64,000 bases of DNA from Branchiostoma lanceolatum. Its lineage: Eukaryota; Chordata; Leptocardii; Amphioxiformes; Branchiostomatidae. Positions within the stretch are counted from its first letter, which is position 1, and each line of letters begins with the position of its first letter. The notes below the pieces were generated by a model. The model was not told the origin of the DNA and searched no databases. It saw only the letters and a program-made list of their open reading frames with translations. The DNA lies in contig NC_089738.1 in the NCBI RefSeq assembly GCF_035083965.1, positions 18,626,734 through 18,690,733 on the forward strand, given 5' to 3'. This document shows, piece after piece, positions 41,701 to 53,500 of the stretch. Position numbers and translations under genes: made by a program.

Positions 41701-44700
41701 AGGTGCAAAGTGCTTTTCTCAGTGAACAACTAGCTAAGGGATTCGAACCCAGAACCTTTGTATCTAAGATGAATAATCATAACCTTAATATCACCTTGTC
41801 ACAGATTCTGTCCAAGGACGAAGTGCTGAACGCCATGACTCTTGATCAGGTCTTCGCGGCAACGGGCGACAGTAAGAAAATATGTTGTATTTTGTTGTGC
41901 ATTTAATTATGCTGAAAAAATTCGTTGCTTCGTCATTCAATCTAATACATCGTCTTCAACCGATGTCCACAATCACTTTAACTTCGTGTTCAACTGTCTC
42001 TCAAAGTAAGTTAGTCTGCAGACGTTCTCTTCTTTAGGCAGCGACCAGGCACAGCACAATCTTGTTGAATATGTCCAATTCTTAGGCATCTTGCTACAGG
42101 TAACTTATAGCAATGACTTTATGCTTATACTATTAGGTAATCACTTATCATCGTTACTCAATACTACACGTTCTGGTGATAAGCCTTAGTTAAAAAGTTA
42201 AAATCCTCCTACACCATAAGTTGTATAGGGCGGTGCCCATCCCCGTTTCATAGCCCAGGGCAACACTGTGTGCAATCACTGAAACAAGCTTTTCGAAACA
42301 ACCAAAACAATATTCCCGAAATTTCACTTTTGGAACTTTTCATCAGCCACTGTTTTCAAAGAAGAAGTCAAACCCTCAAATAATGTTGTATGTAGCATTT
42401 TTAGTTAGATGTATAGAATATACACTCGTTACCATTGTTATCCTTTTTACTTTTGTATCCTAGCAATAAGCCTTCGGGCAAGAACTTGCAATAAACTTAT
42501 AATTATTATAAATTTCCCGCACAGGAGAAGGTCACTACACTCAGCAGGAGATGGTAGATGCCTTTGACCTCATGACCTACCAGATGATGGATGTCAACCT
42601 TGACGGCAAGGTCAGCTTCGGAGAGTTTCGCAAGGTCATGAACATGGGAGGAGTCTTTGACTTCTTCGACAAAGACGGTAACGTTTCTGCTTTCTTTTTG
42701 CTTGGCTTCGCGAGGCTTCTACTGCCAAGATCGATATCGTAGCATCGTGTGGCGCAATTGGCGCAGCTTCCTTGCTTTTTTTTTCTAAATGAGCCGATTA
42801 AAAGCGGGGAAAGCAGTATGTGCCAGTTTTGAAGTCTGTGATATAACCTGGTCTTCGTCTTACTTTTAAGTTCAGTTTCTGAAGTTTCTTATTTTGTCGT
42901 ATTTTTTTAATGTCACCAAACGGGAAAAAACATGACAAAGTAGAAAGTCTTACAAAAACGCCTAAAACACGTCAAAAACCTGCTCCTCTGCTTGGAGAGT
43001 AACATTTCTCAATGTTTCCTTTTCGCGCCAATCATACAGGCAGTGGTTCCCTGGAAGGCGATGAACAGAACAGCCTCATCGGAGTGTACAACCTGGTCTT
43101 GAACGCGGGAGCGGACTGGTTCACAGACCCCGCCCTGGACACTGACGGCGACGGGAAACTGTCCAAGCAGGAGGTGATGGACGCCATGACTCTGGACCAG
43201 ATCATGGTGGCAACCGATGAGGACTGTAAATATTGTTTCTATGGATGAGTAGCTCAACTGTTCATTATTCATTGCCTCATTACTCTTCAGGGTACCTACT
43301 GGCTGAACTTCAAGGTGAACATTCATTGAGTGCACTTCATGTAAACTGGCTCACATCACTTTATGATCATTTCAATGAGCAACCAGGAACGCGTTAAATT
43401 AAACCCATTCTCAACGGGAAGGGTGGTCTACGCTTCGAATTTTCAGGCTCTTGGTATAATGAATGAATGAAGACCTTTATTGCACATTTCTGCCACACTT
43501 GGCTAAGTACAGGTCACAACAAAACAAAACAACAAGTACAGTTAACGGGACAAAAAGAATATGACAATCATTAGATAAATTCTACTTCTCCTCGCTTTTC
43601 GGTTATAGTAGATATAAAAGAACAGACGTGTTTTTCAATGGGAGGTTTGTCTAGTCGCATTAGGAATATGAATTTTTGTACAGTGCTAAAATGTGTGAAG
43701 TAGGGAAATAAGTTTTCTACAAGCTTATACAGTTCATTTCTTTCTTTGGTATATAATCCACATTCTACCACAAAATGACATTCGTTTTCTATTCTATTCC
43801 AAGTACAATGTTTACATAATCATTGTTCTAGAGGAGTGCGGGTGCCCGCCTACTCTCCTGGACGAACATTACATCATTACTTCCTGTACCCAAACAACAG
43901 GAGCTAATTGGTGTATTAGCATACAACCTTGTCTTGACTTAGTTTCCTATTGAACCATCTAAATTGTCTTCACCTCATTGACGTATCCATTCAGAGATTT
44001 GGTATAAAACATGGTTCTCCAGTGGCAGTTTTCCCTTTAGGGACTGACGAAATGCTATCTTGAACATCTGTCCGTTTCCAGATTTTATCCATTTGCTTGA
44101 GTAACTAATCTAGCGTATCTTATTACCTGGATATCAAACCTTCATCAACGTAAACGTACCTTTGCTTCACCAGCTGACGGCCAGTTCACCGAGATCGAAC
44201 TCTTGTCGTTTTTCGACCGTGACTACGTCATGAGAATGGAGGCCGACGGAGACGGCTTTGTCACCTTCGCAGAAATGCGCGCTGTCGTCGATGTGGGGCC
44301 TTACTTCGACTACTGCGACACTGACGGTACCCCATCTATGCCTTGTACATATTATAAAATAGATGGCATAGTTGCCTTTTGATTAGGGTTAACGTTGTTG
44401 CCTTGGAATCTTAAAGCTATGTGTTCAAATTCAAAGCAGATCCTGGATTGTGTGAAAGGCACTTGACTCCAGTTTCCTCACGTTGGTAACACTCATAACG
44501 CTAACCACGCTGGACGGAACAGTCCCTGTCCAATTTTTCTACTCTTGCTCCAAAACTCACTCTTTGAAATCTTGCATAGGTTTCCATTGCAAAGAAACAA
44601 GCACCTAACTTAGGGGCGTCCTCTCAGATGAGGCGTAAAAACGGAGGGATGTCCCGTGTTTGTATGTTTGTTCTTTGAATTTTTTTATTCAAGGGAAGCT

Positions 44701-44957
44701 TAAGTCGGCCTGCCGGTCGGAGCCGAAGTCAGGGGGGGGGGGGTATTAAGGGTAAACCAAAATGAACCCACAAAAAGTAAGGAGTATATATGGGGTTCTT
44801 ATTGTGTCTTATCGTACTCTGGGGTTCTAACCCGCTAATATCACCCTCTATCCAAATAGGAAGCGGCTTCCTGGAGGGCTTGGAACAGAGCAGGGTGGTT
44901 GGACTGTACTTCTCTGTTCTGAACTACCAGCAGAACAACGGCGTCAACACTAAGTAA
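38778..44957 (+). CDS. Gene E: secreted 12-EF-hand protein, second tandem paralogue
   Basis: Noncoding exon 1 ends at 38249 and exon 2 begins at 38754. Coding parts: 38778-38833, 39249-39361, 39837-39992, 40244-40359, 41805-41871, 42525-42677, 43040-43225, 44174-44326 and 44860-44957 (stop 44955-44957). They total 1098 nt, encoding 365 residues. The last coding exon ends at 44979 and a 3'UTR exon starts at 45579. Same leader and KR-Q junction as gene D. Two loops are altered: loop 6 reads TGDREGHYTQQE, one codon shorter before the loop and without Asp at position 1; loop 11 reads EADGDGFVTFAE with Glu at position 1. Loop 5 is DTNGDQILSKDE. Loop 10 (DEDSDGQFTEIE) and the rest look able to bind Ca2+. 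Half of exon 5 is duplicated downstream in intron 5. The frame is intact, so it is probably functional. Confidence 0.88.
40072..40200 (+). mobile_element. SINE S3, 3' part, gene E intron 4
   Basis: AGTAGGGGTGAGCCGGTGTG and following match 29690-29790. The 5' part is absent. Confidence 0.6.
40360..40513 (+). pseudogene. Duplicated half of gene E exon 5 with a repeat between the copies
   Basis: After the exon 5 donor, about 95 bases of a repeat (TTTATTGGTCAGAAATTACC; related copies at 51945-52035 and inverted at 55440-55490) are followed by a second copy of the last ~55 exon bases and the donor GTTGGT. The second copy has no acceptor, and using its donor instead adds 154 bases and shifts the frame. 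Confidence 0.75.
40566..40768. mobile_element. M2 MITE in gene E intron 5
   Basis: Matches 30061-30263, with ends ATGCTAGGGTCACATTTCC and complement and CCGGGGCCCGGCCGG cores. A partial second copy follows to about 40930. Confidence 0.8.
41085..41335. mobile_element. M1 MITE in gene E intron 5
   Basis: Matches 30579-30833 in place and orientation; ends CTCTCACTGGACCCGCGGCA and complement. Confidence 0.75.
43445..43830 (-). mobile_element. 5'-truncated LINE: C-terminal end and 3' tail
   Basis: The minus-strand frame has ENECHFVVECGLYTKERNEL and FIFLMRLDKPP, as in the C-terminal region of CR1/L2-type polyproteins. It then has a 3'UTR ending TGCAATAAAGGTCTTCATTC plus short ATTC repeats (43455-43470). 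It lies in gene E intron 8. Confidence 0.75.
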
Positions 44958-45635
44958 GCCGGACTGGAACGTCAGGCAGGTGACTTACATTTTCTACAGT
45001 TTCTCTTTTCATAACGGTTTGCGATATTTTTTCTCTCTTACTTCTGTTGGTGCTTGTTACGTTTAAATAGTATGGTCCCTACTCTACCCATAAGAACTTT
45101 ACAATACAACAACTAAGAATTAGGTAGATATAATACATGTTAAATAATAGAACACTAATCATAAGCAGAATACACTGGCTTTGGTCATCATGTCCGCAAG
45201 GTCACGTGGGAAAAGAAATATGGTCAATCACTCTGAAGACGGCTGCGGGCAATTCTTTTTATATTCAAATTTTATTCAGATAAGCAAAACAAACAAATTT
45301 AAAGATAACGAAAACATACAAAACAAAAACATGAAGCAAAAATATACAGGTACACATCCACCGACAAATAAATCCTTGGGGCAACAATCAATTGATATTA
45401 CAAAATATAAAGCTTCCCACCTTTTGTAGGGAAGTTTGTGGGGAAGTTTATCGTTTTTAACGTTGGGTTGAATTTGAAAGCTTTAATAAATATCATCAGT
45501 GTAAAACAATGTTTAAAAACAAATTTATGCAATTGTCTGCTAACCAAGTGCTGATGCGCTGTTCTTTTACACCTACAGGTTGATGATCTTCGCAGCTTAA
45601 ACATCGAATAGCAGAGTCTCTGTCTTAGGACTCTC

Positions 45636-45641
45636 AATAAA
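45636..45641 (+). promoter_or_regulatory. Poly(A) signal of gene E
   Basis: AATAAA in the 3'UTR exon starting at 45579, same context as gene D. Confidence 0.75.
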
Positions 45642-45659
45642 TCCTGATGAAAATGCAAT

Positions 45660-46449
45660 ATAGTTTTTGGTCTTTTTGTGTCAATCAAACTTACACAGTC
45701 TTGCATCATCACCATTTCTCTAAGTAAACCCTGTATCAATTCAGCGCTAGAAAGGCTGCCATTGCGGGTAATTTCTGACCAATCTGACCAATTAAAGAAA
45801 CAATTACAGTTCCAGAGAAAACCTACAGAGGATAATTGCTAATAAGGGGAGAGCGTTATGCTTAATGTATCGTTTAAATGTTGCACATTTGTACCAAGTT
45901 TTATTGCCATCAAGCGGAATTACTTCAAATTACAGTGGTTGCTCACAAAAACGCACTGGAGGGACAAATGGGTATAATTTCGCTAGAGGGCGCAGTGCTG
46001 TTTTGTAAATTAGCCATCAACAAATTCTTAAAAACAAGCAAACAAACGACTAAGCGTATGTACATTAGGTTCTGGTAACGTGCTGTCGAGAAACCGGTAC
46101 GCGTACACGAACGTGACATTTAGGTCACTCGGCTAGTGTCGTATCCGCCCCATGATGCTGAATCCACATTGCAGCCAGATAAACGGTGAGGTCACCACGG
46201 GTCACGCTGGTTTGGGCGTGTGGTGAGGTGAGAATACCAAGGCCTTGTTACGCAATATGGTAGAAATAATATATTGGTATGATACCACCTTCACTGATAT
46301 GAAACCCATTCTCATTGACATGAAAATTTAGAGTGTCTGCACTCACGTGATCATGACGTAATGGTCGTACGCCAAGCTGAATGGTTGCCAGGTAACGTTG
46401 AATTCGTAAAATTATTTGTTATGTTATTTGATGATTTGGGTTAGTTAAA
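45660..46449. other. Spacer after gene E, with CTCF-like site
   Basis: Paralogous to 35340-36159. TCGCTAGAGGGCGCA recurs at 45980-45994. No gene. Confidence 0.5.
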
Positions 46450-46625
46450 ACTGATAAGACGCATAGGGGCGGCGCCCATCTCCATCTCTGTAGTCTTTGC
46501 GCCACACATTTGTGCAAGTCACTACAGCAGGGGGCTAGTCCACTGGTAGTGGTGTGTGTTAAACTACCATACTCTGTCCCGAATGCTGCATGCTAAGCAG
46601 AGAAAGCAGTATGTACATTTTTTAG
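46450..46625 (-). mobile_element. SINE S4 body part after gene E
   Basis: Matches 36160-36320. It carries the empty target site (GTATGTAC, 46609-46616) of the hAT-like MITE. Confidence 0.55.
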
Positions 46626-46764
46626 AGTCTTTTGTATGACTCGCGAGGAACGGTAAGAAATGAGCTGATTTTGTCCAGTGAAAATGTGAACGCCCTATCG
46701 GACGTCACGGAGTCAACACGTGCACATCACATGTTCACCTACTTCACGTTCCCTTATCGCGTTT

Positions 46765-47093
46765 GATGATGAATGGTTTATTTATTGCACACACAATACA
46801 ATCGGACCGTGACAGTCAACAGACTGAATTGCAGTCTGACTTTACAAGACGTACGAGTCATTAATTCGTAAAATATAAATACATAATACAGTAAAATTTT
46901 ATTAAAAACAATGGAAGTTAAACGAGCGGCGTAGAGCTAAAGGCTGGGAATCAGCGCTATTTCGTTTGAGACAGAATGACATGTAGTAAAGCCATATAAA
47001 CAGATGGTAAAGTCAGTTATTGTTCATCAAACGGGTCATCTGGGGTATGGCGCTGTTTCTATAACGGTCAGTTCTACAGCGTTGTAGGTGGTA
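46765..47093 (-). mobile_element. Retroelement 3' fragment inserted in the spacer
   Basis: The paralogous spacer after gene D reads straight through (GCGTTTCAGTAG at about 36799). Here 329 bases intervene, with GTTT on both sides. On the minus strand it ends TGTGCAATAAATAAACCATT plus a short ATC repeat, like a LINE or SINE tail. No ORF. Confidence 0.7.
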
Positions 47094-47099
47094 GTTTCA

Positions 47100-49089
47100 G
47101 TAGTTTGCGTCATGAGAACAAGTAAATCTACTTAATATGTTTAAACAAACCCTCCCTGCCACTCTCTACACAGTTTGTAGTGAACCATCTAGTAAATCTG
47201 TATTTGAAAATAACGAAACACCAATAGGATCCCAGAATCATTCGTCACCATAGTAACCAGTCATTTAGTCTCTTTGCAGATCAGAGGACCGCCGCTGTCA
47301 ATAACAACTTCCCAATCCATGGCGATCGGCTAGTAAATGTTTACTTTGTCTTAAAAAAAATGATCTGATATATTGCAATTATTTCAACTCTTTCGTGTGT
47401 AATTTTGATTTGGACTTGTCTTTAATGCAGTGGTGTACTTTGTAAAACAAGGCGCAATTCAGCCTCTGGCTGCGAGATTCTTCTTTGTTAACAGTTGTTG
47501 ATAATAAACCATTTGATTGAATTGATTGATTGAATTAATGGGTCACAAAATTTGCTAGTCATCTTAGTTTGTTTTATAACTAATTTGTCTTATCTATTAG
47601 GATATGTTTTATCACAAACTGCCGGTTACTATTTACCTGACAGTGTGTTTTATAACACCTTTCTGTTATCTATATAGTATATATGCAAAGTTGCAAACTG
47701 ATCCTACACAGGACCGGATAGGCGCATGGGGTCTGATGTATTGGTGCAAAATTCAAGCAAAGCCAAAAACGTTCTCCTTGACACCAATGTTCCCCATCAA
47801 AATCTAAGAACTTTTCAAATACTGTAGTACCAAAAACGTACTTCGTTTGTTGTGGTCGATGAGTTTTACATTTGATTCCATGCTTAATTTAAAAAGATAT
47901 ATAACAAGATTGGCAATGATAAAAAGACATTGCCATGGCGACGGAGGTTGTTGTTTTAATTTTTACTGTACCCTGCTTAGGGCACTGGTAGGTGGTGTTA
48001 GCTCAGGAATTCCTATGGAATGCCAGGATGGAATTCGAGTCCCACTGAAATACCAGAAGCTCCAGTCCCAATGGAATATCAGGAATTCCTGGAGTTCTAA
48101 TGAATGCCTTCTTAATCCACAGAAATGTTATTTTGGAATTGAACAGGATTATATCAGTAGGATGTAGTAATCATCTAGTACTAGTAGTTACTGCTATTTA
48201 ATCTTTCTAACTGGCTTGCTAAATTTCCTTGTGGCAGTGAAATTTTTCATTGATGGATCTGAATATGATTTCCGTTTTGACATCGTTCCAGATTCTGTCC
48301 TTCCTTGGTTTCAAGTATTTTCTGTCTACGTGTGGTATAATGGCTTGGACATGTTCACGATCTCATGAATGGGTTTAATGCCCTTTAGCTATTCTTCTTG
48401 TAGCGTTATAGGTAATTAAAGCAGCGTGTGTACAAGCTGTATCAGTACAAACTTGATGCAGTTATGACCCGTTGCCAGAAGAAAGACATTAATAAACGTT
48501 ACAGTTGTAAGAAGCAGCATTAAGACATCTAAAAAACATTATAACAGCCACACACTGTTTTAGAAAAGAACAATATTACTGTAGATCTGAGGTCTTCAAT
48601 GGGTCATGTATACATAAGCCTGACTCTAACGTCTGGCTAACACATGTAGCTGCCTGTCTAGGTTCTCTAGGAGGAATGCCCCCAGGGGGCTGCATGACCC
48701 ACTTTCTATCCTTGGTGCTGCTGACTAACATTCCAAACATTCTTCTGGAATTAAGATTCCAGTAGACAAATGCCTGTGCAATTCCTAGAATATTTGCAAA
48801 CTGCACACAATACTAAACCATTTGGCTCGCCACTGAGGCGTCGCCAAAAACCTGGTCATTGGCCTAAATATACATTGCCAATACGACAAACTAATAGTAG
48901 GAAAACAAGTTTGCCTAAGACATTGCTTGGAAGATAATGTTAGGAATTATAGCTGACGTCCTCTTTATCTATATCGTTAATAGGACGTTGTTATCTCTGG
49001 CTGTTGAATGATGTCGTCTTTGTTGACCATATTGGCGGATATGGCCGGTATCATGTTGTTTGAAGGTGGAGAGCCTCTCACGGCTCCTC
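47100..49089. other. Duplicated spacer upstream of gene F
   Basis: No gene. 47100-47900 and 48870-49089 are paralogous to the spacers upstream of D and E. The middle (about 47930-48850) is extra. It has a short repeat-like run of GGAATTCCTGG and CCAATGGAATATCAGG variants (47995-48100) and no recognised domain. Confidence 0.55.
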
Positions 49090-49152
49090 TATAAAAACGC
49101 GACATTTCCAGCCCACCCCGTCGTAGCACCTTTTCTTCGTTTGCGGATCCAG
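49090..49152 (+). promoter_or_regulatory. TATA box, start region and noncoding exon 1 of gene F
   Basis: TATAAAAACGCGACATTTCC starts at 49090. Start site about 49120; exon 1 ends at 49152 before GTGAGT. Confidence 0.7.
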
Positions 49153-49602
49153 GTGAGTTTATCAGAAGCTGCTGTATTATTCTGCACGCACAGTACTTTT
49201 GAACCACTCATACTATTTAATGCTGAAATATTTCATTTGTACCTGAATTGTACTATGCCAAGCTAATAACCGGTTATACATGTAGACTTTTTAAACTGAC
49301 TTCCAGAGAGAAAAGGAGAGAGAATTTGTAATGTGATGTCAACATTATTTGGTCGTTACGTAGAAGACAGGTGCTATGAACAGTGTTAAGAGGTTTATTG
49401 GACCTCGAAAAAGCACAACGAACTGTCGGACCACGGCTTAAAGCCCTGTCCTAAGGACTGCGACCCTTCCCAGTAGTAACTCCTAACCTCTTAGTTCACT
49501 TACCACTAGTCTACGCACACTTCAGGGTTTATGGTTTCCCGATGTTTCCTTATTGACACTTACGCAAATATTCCTTAGGTTTTGCTCTTCACCCAATCAA
49601 CG

Positions 49603-50454
49603 ATGGGGCCCTTCCTGCTGTTCTTCGTTGCCATGGCAACTGCCTCTCCTGTCAAAAGGTGCGTATTTGAGTCTATAAACAGTAAAATTTTGGTAACCCC
49701 ACCATTTTCGGAACTGCACTTGGGATAGACTTTTCCAAGTGTCGAAAAGTCATAGCGATGGCGGTGTTTGTTGCCGTAGACTGTTAGGCAGATGTCTGTT
49801 TGTAGGGTGTCTTATTCTGAGCACGATCCTATTGAATTTCTGCTCGCTCCCACCGAGTACTTATTCACCGCGGGCCTGTGTAGCTCCAGACTGGCGATTT
49901 ATGCTATTTTGGCGACGCTATAAGGGCGGAGCCGATAGTATAATACTGCGATTGATGTCACATATTTATATCCTAAAATTCCAGGAACGTATTCCTTGGA
50001 AATTAATTTTGGCAATACCTTGCATTTTTTGGCAACACTTTGTTCAGTCTGCAACTATTCAACTTTCAGATTGGTTAATCTGGAAATCATCTCACGCATA
50101 TGGGTCAACTGAGGACAACCCACAAGGATTGTGAGGCACAGGCGGGATAGCCGACGGTTAAACCATAGCACGCCTTGTCACTATTATTCAACAATGCCAC
50201 TGTATGTATATGTGACATGTATATGCACCGGCATGAATGTGCGATAAAGGTCTTTCGTTCATCATAATATACAGGCAGGAGGACTTTTACGGACTCTTGG
50301 ACCTTAACGGGGACAACCGACTCTCCAAGAACGAGGTGCTGGCCAGCATGATTATGGACCAGGCCATCTTTGCCATGGATCCAGACGGTATTACAAACTC
50401 CCTCCCTGTCCCCCCTCCCTGTTTATCTCCCTCTCTCTCTCTCTCCCTCTCTCT

Positions 50455-50513
<59 letters not shown>

Positions 50514-53500
50514 CCCCTCCTCTCTACAAAACTATGCAAAAATGATAAAGATTTACCGTATTCTAGTCTCTACGGTCAACTGACTCCAGCGGTGGGTTAA
50601 AAGTGCCTACAGTAAGGGGTCAAAAGTCGACGGAACTTTTATCGCCCCTCGTCCCGGTCGGTTGACTTCATTCTCAATATCTCAATTTAGGACGTTAAAT
50701 GGAGGTTACGTGTTTGAGGAGAGTCACGCCTTGAGCACGTAAAAGAACCCACCACACGAAAAAGAGCAGGGGCATATGCCCCGGTGTGAGTGGACCAAAA
50801 CATTCCGGCCTCGAATGGGTAGGGGATTTCCCTAGCAGCCTTCGTAGCCCCTGCTTCTCCTAATGGGTCAGTGAAGTCAATACTTGTCTCGAGCATTGAT
50901 GTTTCTGACCTAGGGCGAAGAGATGCTGCTACAGTAAGAATTAGTTCAGCGCTTAGATGAGTGGCCCCCTACGGCCTTGCACTGGGCGAGTTCGTTAAAA
51001 AAATCCCTTCTAACCCCCCAGGCGACGGATTCTTCAACATCCTCCAGGTCTACCAGCTGACCGACGACCCGAACATCTTCCCGCTGCTGGACACCAACAG
51101 TGACGGGAGGGTCAGCTATGACGAGGTCCGTCAGGGCACCAACATGGCGCGCATCTTCGACAGGGAGGACACTAACGGTGAGTTTGCATCACCACCTCAG
51201 GCACCTGTAACGCTCGCTTATATGGAAACGTCAGTCACAGTGATTGACAGCGCTTCCGGGCACATTCTGTGACGGTCGTGCTGTGTCACGTTCTGTGCCT
51301 GATAAAAGCACAGAACGTGACGGGCACGGTTTGTGACGCTATACTCAGCGCACAACTAGTAAAACTAGCCATTTGTAACATTCAACTGCAACAGCAAAAT
51401 ATTTGCAACATCCAACATTATGGTACAACTTAACGATGCACAAGCATACAGACGTTCGTTAATACTATGATTTACGACTGATATCTTTGTTTGAAATCTA
51501 CGGCATATATTTGATTATTTTGTACGATTCACAATATGGTCGAAAACCTTTGTTCTTAGGTAACGGACGAAAATTGATGACGGATATAATCAAATCAAAA
51601 TGGCCTAAAGGTAAGATAAAACTTCTCCTCCGTTCCGCGTAGGTGACGGCTTCCTAGACGGTCCTGAGGCTGAGAAGATGGTGTTCATCTACGTGGAGGT
51701 CATCGTCAGGGGTCAGGGCTTCATGAGCAGGGACCAGATGGACACCAACGGGGACCAGGTTGGTTTTTACAGGTTTGCTATAGCAAAACTTGTTTTATTT
51801 TTGCTTCCAAGGATGGGTGCCGCCATGTTGGATGTGACCATTTTATTGGGAGGGGTGTTTTTTTGTCGCTAATGTTGAGTGTGACCATTTTGACGGAGGG
51901 GTGTTTTTCTTGCTAGTGTTTACCCTCACTTCATAACCGGTAAACCGGTTTGGTTTATTGGTTTGGTTTATTGGTAAGAAATTACCCGTGCAATGACAGC
52001 CAGTGCTGAATTGCTGCAGGGTTAACAATCACATGATACACAACAGATACATATTTGCTCCACACTTGCACTTTGTGGAACTGTCGCAAGGGTCTGGGCG
52101 GCTGCCATTCGGCGCCAGCAGGTGACCTCAATACGACCGTCCCCGACCTGGTACCCATTCACACCTGGGTGGAGTGATGAAAGTCGTGTTAAGTGCCTTT
52201 CCCACGGGCGCACCATCGGGGCATAGCAGGGTTTCGAACACTGGGCGAAACACCCTACCGATTGCACCACACGATGCCACATGTTAACCGCCATGATCAC
52301 CTAAGCCAGGTTGGGGGCATCGGTGGCGTCGTGTTGGGGTAACGGTAAAGGTGTTTGGCTCAAAACCCAGAGGTCCTGGGTTAGAATCCCCTGACAAGCC
52401 ACTCACGTTGTGCCCCTTGGAAAGGCACTTTGCACGACTTTCCTCATACTACTCAGGAGTAAAAATGGGTATCCGACTTAGGTTGGGGAGGTAAACGACG
52501 TCGAAAGGAGGGGGCTGGCCTCCGCCTTCCAATACCGTTCTCTTGAGACAGTGGATAACATCCTACGTTGTGCCCTTTAAAAAGGCACTTGGCACGACTT
52601 TCCTCACACTACTTAGAAGTAAAAATGGGTACCCGACTTAGGTTGGGGAGGTAAACGGTGGAAACTGGCCTCCGCCTTCCAATGCCGTTCCCTTGAGACA
52701 GTGGATAACAACGTACTGCCACTACGGACTGAAATGGCCATGGGACTACTCACCTAGTATCTACCTACGTTCGTACTTTTACACGTCGAGTCAATTGAGG
52801 AAATTTTACAAGCGAACAATTAACTCGGATTCGAACCCAAAACCTTTGGATCTCAAATCAACAATACTAACCTTATATCATCTTGCCACAGGTTCTGTCC
52901 AAGGTCGAGGTGCTGAACGCCATGACTCTGGATCAGGTCTTCGCGGCAACGGATGAGGACAGTAAGAAAATATATATATATATTTTTTTGGTGTGCCTTT
53001 AATTATGCTGAAAAAAATCAGTTGCTTCGTCATTCAATTTGATACATTGTCTTAATATCTACGAGCACTTATATCGTTAAAAACTGTCTCCGTAAGTTGC
53101 AAACATTCTATCATTTGGGCAGCGGTCAGACACGGTTCGACCTTGTTGAGAGCAGAATCTTATAATCAAATTCTTAGGCACCCTGATGCAGGTAAATCAT
53201 AGCTTATTATCAGTTACTTATCCCATTTATTATCATTACCTAATACTACACGTACTTTGATTAGCCTTCGGGCGTGTATTTGATACCTACAAACTGTACT
53301 TCATTAATGCATTGAGGTATTGCTGTCAGTGAGTTAAAGATGTTGAGATGATAGGAAACTACATCTCTTCAATGGTCTCGATATCATTGACTACTGGTGA
53401 CCGCTTCACGCCTCAGTGTCATTTTTTAATTTCTTTTTCTCTCTTTCCTGGTTTTATAAACGGAAATAAAACATTAAAATGATAAACATAAGTTGTACAT

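Noticed and set aside
43571..43771. Small minus-strand gene inside gene E
   Set aside because: C-terminal end of a LINE polyprotein followed by its 3' tail.
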